Position numbers and translations under genes: made by a program. Shown here one piece after another: positions 51,240 through 63,619 of a stretch of DNA of 64,000 bases (the stretch's first letter is position 1; every line of letters starts with the position of its first letter). The stretch lies in contig CM059623.1 in assembly GCA_030435675.1 (NCBI GenBank), positions 13,486,092-13,550,091 of the forward strand, given 5' to 3'. The notes below the pieces were generated by a model, which was not told the DNA's origin, ran no database searches, and saw only the letters and a list, made by a program, of their open reading frames with translations. The DNA is from Steinernema hermaphroditum (lineage: Eukaryota; Nematoda; Chromadorea; Rhabditida; Steinernematidae).

Positions 51240-54200
51240 CTAGACACCGTACGATTTGAGATAGAGCGAAAAGTCGGGCTCCCGGTTGCGACCACGTTTC
51301 GGCGCTGCCTGGCCGTTGTTTTCGGGCTTAGGTATTGAGCGAGCCACCGACGACTGGCGACTCTGATCGGCGCTGGAGCCGTGCGTGCTTCGTTTGTTGT
51401 TCTGGCGAAGGATGAACGAAGGTGGGGAACCTGAAGGGTTACGGTAGCCCAGGTAGCAATAGGATAAAAGTACGTGTTCTGCTACGTCGTTCCTTCTTCG
51501 CGTTTGTGTCCTTTTCGCGGAGCCTCTTGCTTTCAGCCACTCTTCTGGCCTCCAGCTCGCGACTCACGTAGTGCAGAGCATCTTCGGTGGGTTCGTACTG
51601 GTCGACGTAGTAGCGCTGGATGAGGTCGTAGCTCTGATCGTCGTCGAGACAGTCCAGCTCTTTGTAGGTGGTCACGTGGGACACCCACTGGAATTCGAGC
51701 TCTTTGTCGAGGAGGTCTTGGCGGTGCAGGACGAGGAATTTTCTCTGAAAGGGGGTAGGTTATAGCTAGCTTTTCCCAGTTTCTTTGTTGTATAATGAAG
51801 TGTCATTGTAACTTACACAAGCTTGATAGAAGGCGCCCTGATACCGTGGTCTGCACTCATCCTTGAGGCAGAAGATTCCCCAAAGCTTCATGAACTCCTG
51901 CTCCTTGGGGTCGAGATCCACGTAGTCGTCGAATTTCTGAACTCTACATCATCACAACCCCGTCTCGGCACTCATCTCACCGTGCTGATCAGCTTCCTCC
52001 TCCACTCCTGATCGTTGTTCTTCTTCCAGTCGTCTTCACCGGGAATGTAGAAGGGATGCAGCGTTCGGGGATCGAAGAATATCGGCTGCTTCTGTTCCAT
52101 GAGACGGCGCTCGACGTCCGCCGGATTCTGGAAGATGTTCAGCGTGCGTTTGGCAGTCTTGCGGTGATGGCGCTCTGCTGGCGTGACCAGGTAGACGGGC
52201 GACGAGCGGAGACGTTTCTTGGGGCCTCGCGAGCGTTTGCCATCGTACTCGTGCGTGTGGAGATCGTTTGAGGCGTCGAAGTTGGAGTTGACGGTGATTT
52301 CGATGGTTGGGATGTCGAGGACCCGATGGAAGCCCTGAAGAGATTAGACGTAGACACGATTCGGGAACACATAGGTTCAAGAAGCACAGGGGATGTTCAG
52401 GTCGTTAAAAATCTGGTCTTACCTTGTAGACAAACTCCAACCTCGGGTAGCTGCTCCTCAAGTGCATCATGAGTGCGTACATGTCGACGAAAGACGCGTT
52501 GCAGAAGATGCACTTGTCGGCGCTTTGTACTATTCTCGATACGGCAGTGTCTGTGTCGGGAATGAGATCCATCTTGAATCCACGCTTCTTGATTCCGATG
52601 TCGACGATTTGTCCAAGGGGTTGAGCGGAAAAGTCGGTCTCATCCGGCTCGCTGATGGGTGACTGTGGCGGTTCGTCTTTTGGAGTCACGAAGTTATATC
52701 TGGAAGTTGATGGTAGTAGCTTTAGACCAGTGTTAGACGTCTGTTTCCCCAGTCCTAGACCTATACGATTTTGAACACGAAAGGATCAAAAACAGATCTC
52801 AAAACGGCATCCAGCAAATGCACTTATCTCAGCCCTAACTTACAATAACGAATACGGTATCTGCAGCTCCATCTCGTGCTTCTGCCGCACGGCGACAAAG
52901 CTCTGCTCCCCGCTCTCTTCCATCTTCGCCTTCAGCGTCTTCTGCTCCGGCCACATCACCGACTGCGACGCTTCCGAATCGGAATCGCTGTCGGAGTTGT
53001 CGTCCTGGTCTTCGACGAAGTCGACCAGAAGAAACGGGTTCGTGTTGGACTTCTTGCCCAACTCCATCGTTCTGGGAACGACGCTCCTGTCGCGGCACCA
53101 TTCCGCTCCAGAAACGGCGTTCACTTTCGACGCATCGCTGCAAATCGTATCATGGTAAAGTGGGCATGGATGACTGCTTACACTAGGTTGATGCCTTTCT
53201 CGGTTCCCCAGCGGATACCGTACTTTCTGGTCACTTCAACGAGGCAGCATGCTCCGACCATCACTTGGCGACTGTCTCCAGACGAAGAGGAGCACGCTCC
53301 TCCTCTTCTCGAGCCCACTGTTCTGAGGCTTTTTCCATTGGAGAGCGTTCCAGACTTCTCGTGGAAGATGACTCTGACCACCAAGAAGTGAGCCCTGGTG
53401 TTGATACCCTTGGGAAGAGGGCCTCCAACGTCTGCAGGCATGTCGATGCACGTGGCGGAAACCTTCTGATTAACCACCATTGGGAAATTCGACGAGGGAA
53501 CCTTCTCGACTTCACCGAACTTTCCGTCGCTTTCGGCAACGACATAGACTTGGATGTCGGCTTTAGGAAGACCTGAAGAGAGGCGTTTGAGGGGTGGTTA
53601 TGCTAGACCATCTCTAAAGCATGTGACTTTGAGATACGTCCATGGTTCGAAACTGTCTTTAGGATAGAATTTTACAAGAATACCCAAAATGATGATTCTA
53701 ATAGGATCTTGGTTAAAAACAGGCCTCATCGGGCCTGATTCTATCAGCTATGTCTTCACCTCAAAGCTATAAAACTCACCAACAAAAGATGGATGTCGAA
53801 GTGAGCAGAAGAGGACAGAGAGAGCAGGAGGGTCGTTGAAACTCTGGGATAGGGTTGGTTTTTCAGGTGACTTGGCTTTCTTTATGGAGACTGTGGTCTT
53901 TTTCGGAGATACTGGCTGAAAATGGATAATCAGATGATACAAAATAATATGACAGGTTAGGCCGATTTGAGGGAGATTGACAAATAGGCTCAATATTTGA
54001 GGGTCGATATTTGATATGGGCGCGATCTTACCATATTATTTCTGGCGCGAAGATGGTCCATTGCGTCCTTCAGGCTCTTCTTCTTTCGTGCCATCCTCAC
54101 CCTACTCAGATACGGTAGATTCCGCATCAAAAATGGACGATAGACCGGAGGATAGCCCTTTCCCGTATCGATGTTCAAATAGTCGTAGAGCAAAAGGGCC

Positions 54201-54788
54201 TTCTTCAGTCTTTGCAGTTCCGTCTCGGGTGCAACGCTAGGCTCTCTCTTCTTGGGTGGACGACCTCTAGGTCTTGGCGGGGCTTTCTGAAATTGTGCGT
54301 TGAAGACGGCATAGGACCTTAAAGGTCACCTTTTCTGGAACCTCCTGAACTTGAGCGTTCGTGGACAGCGATGATCTGGACGTCTCCGTCTCGGACTCCC
54401 CATGCAGTTCGATCGATGGCTCTTTCTTCAATTTTGGGACTGGTTTTGTGACCTTCTTGGGCTCCTCCACCGTCTCAACTTTCGGCTTTTTCTTGGCCGG
54501 TCGTCCCCGTTTGGGTTTCACCACCACCTCCACAGGCACTTCCTCTTCTTCTTCCTCCTCCTCATCGTCTTCCTCCTCCTCCTCCTCTTCTGTTCCGGAG
54601 CTGATCGAGTCGGACTCTGTCTCCGACTCGGAGGAATCCGACGTCTCCATAGCTCGTTTTCTGCCTCTAATAGGGCGTCGCGTCGCTGGCGGAAGCTTGT
54701 CCTCTTCGTCACCGCTCGTTTCTGGATCGTAGTAGGCGCCTTCGCCGCCGTAGCGCTTCTTGCAGCTTCTCGCCAGCTTCCGCGCCAT
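51240..54788 (-). CDS. suz-12: SUZ12 homolog (Polycomb repressive complex 2 subunit)
   Basis: Ten exons join in frame to 911 residues: 54788-54330, 54286-54032, 53915-53780, 53572-53182, 53137-52844, 52699-52423, 52334-51981, 51936-51817, 51744-51486 and 51430-51240. The N-terminal region is long, acidic and Lys-rich (poly-Glu at about residues 68-84, GRPAKKKPK) and is probably disordered. A C2H2 finger follows near residue 570-600 (KCIFCNASFVDMYALMMHL … RLEFVYK). Then comes a VEFS box (QPIFFDPRTLHPFYIP, VDLDPKEQEFMKLWGIF, YQACRKFLVLH, WVSHVTTYKEL). SUZ12 scaffolds EZH2/EED-type H3K27 methyltransferase in the nucleus. The symbol is descriptive; the C. elegans counterpart is mes-3. Confidence 0.88.
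54540..54605 (-). repeat. Glu/Asp codon repeat in SUZ12 exon 1
   Basis: A gaa/gag/gac-type triplet run (minus strand) encodes an acidic stretch of about 17 residues broken only by two Asp. It is a site of likely length variation. Confidence 0.8.
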
Positions 54789-55440
54789 CTCCGCTTCGCA
54801 CGGTGAAGGTGGGGAGCCTCCTGGAAAAGATCCTGTGAGTGGATGGTACTTATAGACGACTCGATAGGACGTGCAAAGATCAGTATTAGGACTGGACCTC
54901 TCTTTCGATACGTGACCTAGGGAAGGAGCATGGAGTTATGGTGAAAACGACCGGATATAAAAAAAGACCTGCATATCTAACTTGACTGGGATGGTTACAG
55001 TACTTTCCCACTCATCTTACGATCTAACAATTGGCTTTAAAACTCCCAGAAAGTCCGCTTTGAAAGAGCCCCCTTAGTAGCCGGGTTCGTGGTGTTCTAG
55101 GAAGACTACAAATCGGTTTCCATGGCACTCAGTAGGCCAGACCTCCATTAGAAAGCGGATCCTAAAGCTTCAATTGAAATATCCCAGCTGCACAGTGGCA
55201 TTGAAATAAGGCACTACTTTGTAACCAAACAGAATAAGCGCCTGGAAAATCAATCTATAGCAGCTTTCTTCATAGATTTTAGGACTACAAATCAGTTTCT
55301 TTCTTCATGGACAACAATAAGATACGTTTTGAAATAAATAAGCGTTAAAACAGATAGTTCCTTCTGCCTTTTCCAATAGATTTCCAGGTCATTTCCAGCC
55401 CAACAACCCCACGCTCGCTCCCACTTACGTATCGGCGAAG
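54789..55440. other. SUZ12 upstream region
   Basis: No gene is seen. It presumably contains the SUZ12 promoter and 5' UTR; ctcggcgaggc-type CpG sequence is lacking here. Confidence 0.4.
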
Positions 55441-55896
55441 ATGTCCTCCAAGGATATACTATTCGTGACAGAAGATTTCCGAATCGACGAAGCGGAAAAT
55501 CTGCGTGCAGGACAAAAAGCTAGGCGCCGCTTTTTCACGTCCAGCGCCCCACACAGACCGCTATCGATCGAAAGGGTGGGCGCGAGGCGCACAAAAGAAA
55601 GGAGCGAAAACGAGCGAGCGTCGACGGACGGACGACGTCGGAGACGAGTTCCGTGCTACGAGCACGCGCAGGCCTATTCGCGCCGAAACGCCGCGGAACA
55701 ACGTTTGCAATTGGCGTCGATTACGGGGACGACGTCGACGGAGAAGAAGGTGTTGGAGAGGTGGCTGGAGGCGCTGGCTGGCGACGGTGATAAGGTCCCG
55801 GGACACGTGACGGGGTGCTGGAGCGCCGGGGCTTGCCTTTTAATGTCGATGCATAAGTGGGACTACGGTGTTCAGGTATTGGTGGGAAAGTCGTAA
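55441..55896 (+). other. Open frame of doubtful coding status (151 codons)
   Basis: The reading frame starts MSSKDILFVTEDFRIDEAEN and is open for 151 codons in a CpG-rich block (55500-55800). A second plus frame is open over the same bases and a minus frame as well, which is typical of GC-rich non-coding DNA. No domain or signal peptide is seen. It may be a CpG-rich regulatory region or an exon. Confidence 0.25.
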
Positions 55897-58462
55897 ATTG
55901 GTTTTCACACGGACAGGCTAAGTAATGTGTGAATTATGGAAATGGCGTTGGTACGGTGGTGTGCACAGAACGGGATTACGGGACCTAGTCGGGTCGGCGA
56001 CTTGAACACATGTCTCAGGAACTCGTGTTCTGGACAGGTCCATATGAATTTTTCATGCAAATGACAAGCTAGGCTCGAGAACAATAGTCGGGAAGCCTCT
56101 GCTTCTAGCGGCCACTCTCTTCTAAGGGACCACCTGACCAAGTTTTGATCATCAAACCTCTGGTTCTAGCGGCGACTTCCTCCTAAGGGACCACCTCTAA
56201 GGGACCACCTGGCCAACTTTTGTACTATTGATTGGCCGCCCTATTGACTTATTTAATGCGTCAGAATTGGCTGTTTTCACACATTCGGTGGGTTTCAGAA
56301 TTCTCCTCAATACGTAGGGAACTAGTTCAGAATTGAATACGTGAGGGGCTAGTGACACATGTTAGGTTGCGAGGTCACACGAGCTGGGATAGTTGCCAGA
56401 GAAGCTCACAGAGAGGACACCAGGCTACACCTAGCATCTATGTCTACTATAAAGATGAACCTACGTTTGAAGGTTATATTGAAGTTCGCCTTTTTTTGTT
56501 GTTGTTTACCTGAGAGCTCTAATATGTATGCAGGTTTAGAATCGCACTCAAGGGTGCCAATTTGCCTCCTTCGACCACATTCAAGGCCGTTGGCCACCAA
56601 CCAGATGTGCAAAGAAAGCGTTTCCTATATTATAAAAGCTGCCAGATTAGTTCAAATTCCCAAAGACGAAACCAGTTTGACAAAGAAAGACGTCAAGATG
56701 AGCAACTCCACTTAACGGAGAATGGACCATTTACGGATCGTTAGAGTCACAGCCACAGCCGCAAATGGTCATCTTGTTGAACAGTCACTTTTTAACGTAA
56801 CGCTCTATGATCATTTGGGTTTTTGGACCACAACGCGCCCAATGCAGATAGAGTCAGATCGATGTCAAGTTAAAGTAATACTGTGAAAAACAACAAAACC
56901 AAAGTAATGCTGTGAACCGATCCCAAAATGTAGCTTTGTTTAACATATATTTTTTAACATATACAACAAAGCCGGCAAGCCCGGCGATGTTCCTAAGATT
57001 TAAGCTTAATCCTCTAGATTTTTGCAGCTCTTTTCAAAGCACATAGCCAAATCAAAGTAAGTCGTAATGAGAGAGAAGAGACTCTTCCCAATATATAGCT
57101 GATTGATCTCATTATGGCAATCGCGTGATGCCCAAAGTCCGATTTCCTTGAAAAAAAGCACGTAGCGTGGAGCAAGTGTCGTTCGTGCCCTTGTAGCCCT
57201 CATTTCCCTCATGATAAAGCAACAGAAATAAAAAGCGGCTTTCATATTGGGCTGTTAAGTTGAAAACGGGTCACTCTTGCATCGATTGTTTGTCTACGTA
57301 AATCTCATGAATTTCACTCAAGGTATTTACCATTGGCTCGTAAAAACATCAGCCCATTTTTTGGGTAACATCCGGATCCTTCGTCCATAGAACATAAGGG
57401 GTTCAGAGTAAAAAAATATTTTTTATCCAATTTTCTACGCTTTCAACTTAACAACCCAATGGTTTTACTCATTTGCAGATAGCATAAAGAGTGCATTGTG
57501 CACAAGACTCTAACGAAAGGTTTGAATCGAACTTTGCAACGCACTTGGAATTAAATCCGTACTTTTCAAAACAAAAAATTGGCTATAGAGGCAGAAGGAA
57601 AAGTTGAATTTGGCATTTGATTTTGGCTCTTTCCTTTCCAGGGACCATTAATGCATTCAGCTGCGCGAAACTGAAACCAGAAGGCTTGAAGAACACCACA
57701 GGAACCTATCCTCAGAAATATCTCCTTTGACAATCAGAAGCCTCTAAGCTGACATGCGCTAGGTCGGCACGGTCGAGCAGACCCACACATACCAGTAGCA
57801 TACAGGCGGTAACCGATGGGGGTAGCATTTTTCACACAAAGCATTTTTGTGCCAGGAAATGCTGACAACATGTAGCTCACATCGCGCTATTATGACGTAC
57901 TAGACGGTATGTCTTACCGTAGAAGATCGTCACTATTCGCTATACGACTTATTTTGGAAAATTCTCAAATTTAGATCTTGTTGTGCTATCTCTGGTTCTT
58001 TGACTTTAAAAAACAGGCAATAGAATCGGTGGAAACGTTAGAGACAACGTTTCGGCTTTAGGGAAGGAAAAGGCTCAAACGGTCACCGTATGAGGGGATT
58101 TACATCAGTTACACACATCTACGACATTTAGTCGCCAAACAAAGGGACCCTCATTATATTCCCTCCCACACGCACACCTATTTTCTCACCTTCGGAGCTC
58201 GGTAACCGCAGCATTCTTCAAAAATTTCGCTTTGAACACTGAATGCTATAAGTCGCTCAAAAACATCTTATTAATGACGACGTAAACAGGAAGATTAGCG
58301 GATAATTCCGGAAACCCCGCGGATAGGCAAAGGGAGATGTTTACGTCTACGTCAACACAACGCCAACGAACTGCTTGAAATAGCCGTGGTCGAGAGGCCC
58401 ATCGCTGACTCATCGACGTGACCGGAAGTGCATTTAAATGATGAGATTATAAAAAGACCTAC
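55897..58462. other. Long non-coding stretch
   Basis: Only short frames with no domain. A near-duplicate word ctctaagggaccacct occurs at 56110-56140 and twice at 56180-56220. A mariner-like MITE is at 57247-57459. Nothing else is recognised. Confidence 0.5.
57247..57459. mobile_element. Mariner-like MITE, 213 bp
   Basis: The ends ttgggctgttaagttgaaaa and (complement of) ttgggttgttaagttgaaag are inverted repeats matching at about 20 of 22 positions. The left flank is TA, the right TG, so one side of the expected TA duplication may have mutated. There is no coding capacity. Confidence 0.7.
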
Positions 58463-58610
58463 CGCCGCCGCCTCCAAAAATTTGATTACCCATCGATCGC
58501 TCCGTCGAGCCGTACCATACGCCCAAAGAAGCGGGTTTAGTCACCGGCCGATGATCGATATGCACGTAGCGCAACGTGGCCGCCCCACTCGGGTCAACAG
58601 GTATTAGCCG
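58463..58610 (-). CDS. Candidate coding exon of an unidentified gene
   Basis: The minus strand has acceptor AATTATAG at 58611 and donor GTAGGT at 58462, and is open between them for 49 codons: RLIPVDPSGAATLRYVHIDH, then RPVTKPASLGVWYG, then a Gly run. Composition and codon use look coding, unlike the flanks. I do not recognise the protein and found no neighbouring exon. Confidence 0.35.
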
Positions 58611-58997
58611 CTATAATTGGAGGCGAGAGATTGATACTCTGCTCCACCTCGGCACCATATTGAGCTTCGATTAGTCGACTTGGGGGAAGGTGGTTGTTAT
58701 GGATTGGGGTTGGAATTATTGGAAGACCGACAGGTGGTATAGGTGTGCGTAATTTGCTGCAGGTTTAGTTTGAGTTTCTGCTGCAAAAGGGGCCCAATTT
58801 ATGGACAAAGATCTACTTCACTCCTTATCACCTGCTTCCATACTATCACCTGGTTTTACAAAGCCCTGTTTTGGGGTGTTAAGGAACTAGGACGCTCCAG
58901 ATCAAGAGGTTTAGATAAGCCGGAACGAAGAGCATGAAATCATTAGACTTTGATGAACTAACTCTGTATAATGAGGTCGCCTGCTCAGCGACATGAC

Positions 58998-59070
58998 GCC
59001 CGGTTAGCTCAGTCGGTAGAGCACCAGACTCTTAATCTGGCTGTCGCGGGTTCGAGCCCCGCATCGGGCT
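58998..59070 (+). tRNA. tRNA-Lys (anticodon CUU)
   Basis: A full cloverleaf of 73 nt: the acceptor stem gcccggt pairs with atcgggc, the D arm is gctc…gagc, and the anticodon stem ccaga/tctgg has loop ctcttaa giving CUU. The T arm is gcggg-ttcgagc-cccgc. There is no intron. The A box tagctcagtcgg and B box ggttcgagccc are intact, and a T run (gtttttt, 59074) follows as the Pol III terminator. Confidence 0.97.
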
Positions 59071-59197
59071 AATGTTTTTTGTTTAAATGATCAGGCCTTA
59101 TGGCCAGTAGGGCTTAAATTGAAGTCCTTTCGAACAAAAAAGCAGCTCAGGCCAGTTGAGGCATCAAGAACAATCAATATTTATAATCAACAGCAAT

Positions 59198-59925
59198 CTA
59201 AGATTTAACAAATTTTATGAGGTCAACTTGGATGTCCACCGACTTCTTCTTGTGGAACTTGTACGTGTTCTCCAGATTCCACCGAAGTTCCCCGATACAC
59301 TCCGCCTCAGCGCCGAACTTCTTCGCCGTTTTCAGAATATAGTCCCGCGTAGACGTCTTGTGGAGACTGTACAAGGCTCCGTCCTCAGCCAGCAGGCCCA
59401 GGCCCCTCTCGACGAACTTCATGTCGATTCCGGCGTTGTTCTTCGTGCCGAAAGGCGGATTCATGACGACGACGTCGAAGCGCCCCCTGAAGCAGGCGGG
59501 CAAACTGGCGGTGACGTCGACGTGCACAAGGTCGACGAGCGCCTCGGGCTCCATGTCCTCGACGTTGCGGGCGCAGATCTCGAGGGCGTCCTCGTCGACG
59601 TCGAAGCCCACGAGGTAGGATGCGCCGAGGAGCGACGCGCCGAGCATCAGGACGCCACAGCCGCAGCCGAGGTCAGCGACCGTTTTGTTTTCGAGGCCGA
59701 TGTCTTCGTCAATGGCGAGGAGAATGTCGGCTGGAACAGGCAAGGCTACGGTAGGGTTACGGTATCTTCATTGGGTCTTTGCGTTTTTAGGACAGATTAG
59801 GGAATTCGATTTGGTCTTTCCTCACCTGCCAGTTGAGGCGTCGTCGCGTACTGCTCCAAATGGATCTTTGACTCCTCAAACGTGTCCAGCTGCCCAAGAA
59901 AACCCTCGAACTGCTTCCGCCTCAT
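59198..59925 (-). CDS. metl-5: METTL5-like 18S rRNA m6A methyltransferase
   Basis: Two exons (59925-59826 and 59730-59198) join in frame to 210 residues, the usual METTL5 length (about 209). It starts MRRKQFEGFLGQLDTFEESK. The SAM-binding motif I is VADLGCGCGVLMLGASLLGA, the acidic motif VGFDVDEDALEI, and the catalytic motif IV NPPF (VVMNPPFGTKNNAGIDM). The C-terminal KFHKKKSVDIQVDLI is characteristic of METTL5. With TRMT112 this enzyme methylates one adenosine of 18S rRNA. The intron is 95 bp. The gene lies 353 bp downstream of the RhoGAP gene on the same strand. Confidence 0.93.
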
Positions 59926-60278
59926 CCTTCAATCTTTTAAACGACTCTCCAAACGCCACAAATTAGGCAAAATACAAAACGAGGACGAAACCGAATCCAA
60001 TACAGCCATAAACCTCTCTAACCATGTGGAAAATTTATTACGCGTCCAATTTAAAGAATTACCTGCATTCACAACAGAAGAAAACAGAAGAAAATACGGA
60101 AAGTGAAGAGAATAAGTAGGATTTTCTATAAATAAAGTTTTGAGGGATGGCAGGTGAATATGTTTCAGCAATATTTACAAGGGGACATGGAAAACTGAAA
60201 TAGTAAAGCGGCGACAAGATCACAACGTTGCACGGAGAGATGAATGGAAGGGACTACTTGCTTGTACCTACAAACGGA

Positions 60279-63200
60279 CTACTGGGCTTTCATGAAAGTG
60301 AACTTGTTGAGCTCCTGCAGGATGTACTCGACGACTTGACCCTGCTGGATCATGATGAACGCCAAGTTCTGACTAGGTTGGGCGGGAGGAGGCTCGTGCG
60401 CGGCACCTTTCCGTTTCTTCTTGTCACCGGTGTTGAAGCGTTGCGAGGCGGGCCGGTCGTCGCAGCTGAAGAGCGTTGGGCCGAACATGATCGCCAAGCT
60501 GTGTATCTGCATTCGGTTCTTGTCGGAGTGGTTGGAGACTCTGGAAAGAGACGGATGAGTGAAGAGTCTAGACAGTAAAGGCATCGCTGTCTACAAGTCA
60601 CATTCAGACAGATTCAGACTAGTGCTTCAGAAAGTCTAAAAACAAGGCTCGCACTTCTGTAGTCCGGTGTATGTCTTGACAGACCGTCTAGCTGACTTAT
60701 GTGCCATAATTCAGAGCAGATTTCTAGTGGTGAATCGTCTCGAATCACTATACTTACTTTTGCAAATGCCTCAAAAGTGTCTTCAACGTCTCACGGTTCA
60801 CCAACGGCAACTTCATCAGAAGATCGTCGATGGTCTTAAACTTCTGCTTTCCATTAATCAGCTCTAAATCCACAAATTTTAACCGATAACCCGTAACTGC
60901 AACCCACTAATGGCATTTAGGAAGTCCTTTGCCATATTCGTCGGAAACAAAGGCTCTGAGAGCTCGCGGAAGAAGAGCTTCAACGCTCCGGTTAAGACGT
61001 GAACGTCTTCTTCTTTCAGCAGTTCTCTGTAGTCGTCTGAAATTCGCATTTTATGTAAGATTCATATGAGATGAAGCCAACCTTGATCGACGCGACAGCG
61101 AATCTTTTGAACCGACGACAGATTGCCACTGACTCGGTATAGACCGTCTGTATCTAAACCTTTCGTCTCGATGACTTCGGTTACGACTCTGATGAATTTA
61201 GGGACTCTGGAGGATTCGTGGGTGCAGATGATTTGCAAGGTGCTACCGAAGACAGGTTCAGCTGCAATAGACATAAGGTCAGACAAATATACGTAGGCGC
61301 TGCTTGATTGTTAGTTAGTCTATGACAAAGGATCTTCTTCTTTCAAAGACAGACTAGGGAAAGTTCTAGACCTCAACACGGGCAAAAGTAGCCTAGACTG
61401 AGTCTAGACAATGTGTCTCGTCTGTCATTTAAAGAAGATTATCGAAATACAGAAAGTAACAACAAGATGCTAATCATGCACCACAGACAGTTCTACATTT
61501 TCTAGGCATCCGAATACTTACGTCTATAAATGCCTTTCTCCCTCAACGACTCAACACTCGGCCGCGACCTAAAGAACCTCTTCAACTTCTCGATGATCGA
61601 TTCGCGAGACGGTGGCTGATGTTGATCACCAGGCTGAAGGAGATCAACACCGTTTGACGAGCAGGCCTCGATCATCGATGAAGACATCGGGTCTACTTTG
61701 GTTATGCTGGTCTTGATCGGCGCCTTCGTCGAGTGCCGGAAGTTCCTGAGACTGAATGGAGAAGTGTTGACGGTCGAAGGTGCCGCCCGGAATGAGACAG
61801 AAGATCCGTTTCGCTGCAGAACTTGACTAGACGGTTCGAAGACACAGACTGGAGTGGGATATACGTCTGCTTGAGGCTGAAAGCAAGTGGTCTACTGACG
61901 GGTCTAGGCAATATACGCCTACCAATTTGGAAATGACTTGGCGGAGGGCGTGGAACCACCCGTTGATATCGTTTGGCATGGCTGAACTGAAGAGATACTC
62001 AGTGCCTTCGGCAAGTTCGATCTGAAGAACAGTCTTAAAGTGGCGAACCCAGCGATGAGATCATACCAAAAATACATGTTTCCTTCGTTTGTCCTTGATC
62101 TTGTCCTTCTCGGCCCACATCAGCTTCGCCCCCCTCAGGTCACACATTCCAAGCGGAGCCGAATAGTGCTTCCCATGGCGCTCGGCGCTTTTCTCATCCT
62201 TGTAGAAGATGAGATGCGCGGACGAGAGAAATACAAAGCTGGGCGCCCACTCCTTCTTCTTCAGCTTTTGGCCTCCTTCGGCGATTTTACACTTATCCAG
62301 CATCCCGCTCTTGATGGTCTTCTGCGAGAAGTTGGTGGAGCATCGAGCGCCAGGCACGCAGGAGAGAAGGCTTTCCATACTCTGCGCGGCAAGGGCAACG
62401 CCTAAAATGCTGAACTAGACACAAGAAAAAGAGATGGAGACTTACCAGCGCTGCTGACTAGTGGGTCACTACCGTTTTCCAAGATAAGATTATGATGGTG
62501 GATTATTGGGGGCCTGGAGAGTCCGTAGCCCTGGTTACGGTAGGAGATAGATCCTCTGCTAATGCCGCTGTCGACGCTATTCACCATTTCCGGAGAGGAG
62601 TTTGTCTGAAAAGCAAGGGTTAGTGTCTACAAAAACGAGACTGTCTCATTTCCAGTTGCGATCACTTTTTTTCATGCCTATTGAATCGGTTTGTCTACTG
62701 AGTAAAGTCTAGATCTTGGTTGACGATGGACATGAGCAGTTCTGTCTAAACTAAAGGCTGTTGCTGCAATTTCAAGACAAGGAGATCGGTTGCAATTACT
62801 TTCAGACATCAGCACTCGCTAGACAAACATTACATAAGCCAATTACCGAAATGGGTGGCGTCGTCTCTTCCTGAATCTGCGCAACACTGGGCGGTTTGGA
62901 TGGCGCAATTTCCGCTGGCGGAGATTCCGGACGTAGATCTTCCGCCATGGCGGTATCCATGTATTCGTTGGCGCTGATTTCCTCCGCTTTCTCTCTTCTC
63001 GGAGTTGGTGGAGTTACAGTAGGCGACTCAACCGCAGTCGCCACTTGAGATGGCTTCATCATGGAGTACGGCGTCCCGTCGTCTTCACTTGCTCTTCTGT
63101 TCGACATCAGAGCGTTCACTTGAGAAGCGCTGAGCAGCATCCTGGGCGGTTTCCACTGACACACTCCCGTCTCAGGACAGTAGAAATAGGAGCGACCACC

Positions 63201-63619
63201 ACGAGTACGGTACTCGCTCCAGCCGTTGGGCATCTGCCGTATGGGCTCGTCGCCGGGCTCGGGCGTCGGGGGCACGGGGCGGCGGTTGATTGCCTCCAGC
63301 TCGACCAGATTCGCATAGACGTGCTCCGGCTCGTCCTCATGCGTCGACGGGACCGGCGGGACATCGTCGTTAGCGGCGACGGTGGTGGAAGAAGTGGACG
63401 CGATGGCGGCGTCGATGACTACGGCGTCCAACTGAAGAAACTGTACATGAGACAACGCAAAAAAAAAGAGATTAGAATCACCTGATCGTCAACTGGTACT
63501 GGAAAACGGTAGACGCTGTGGCGCGCGAGCGAAGCAGGCCGGTGGCGGTGGAAATTAGTGTCATCGAGATGCAGCGACTTGCGATCTGCCGACGAAGAAG
63601 TCACAGTGGAGACGCTCAT
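60279..63619 (-). CDS. WW-PH-RhoGAP protein (ARHGAP12/15/27-like)
   Basis: A multi-exon gene on the minus strand with about ten exons. It starts MSVSTVTSSSADRKSLHLD in an exon whose 5' acceptor is GTTTCAG at 63675. In order: a WW domain (MPNGWSEYRTRGGRSYFYC … CQWKPPRM), linkers rich in Ser/Pro, a PH domain (SGMLDKCKI … SFVFLSSAHLIFYKD … RRKHVFLV), and a RhoGAP domain. The last has the arginine finger in GLYRVSGNLSSVQ, then LKLFFRELSEPLFP, LPLVNRETLKTLLRHL and IMFGPTLF. It ends at 60279 (…KFTFMKAQ). Such proteins switch off Rac/Rho GTPases. I did not fix every exon junction. Confidence 0.88.

Noticed and set aside
57006..57245. 79-codon minus frame as a transposase relic
   Set aside because: I compared it by eye with mariner C-terminal motifs because a mariner-like MITE is adjacent, and found no convincing match.
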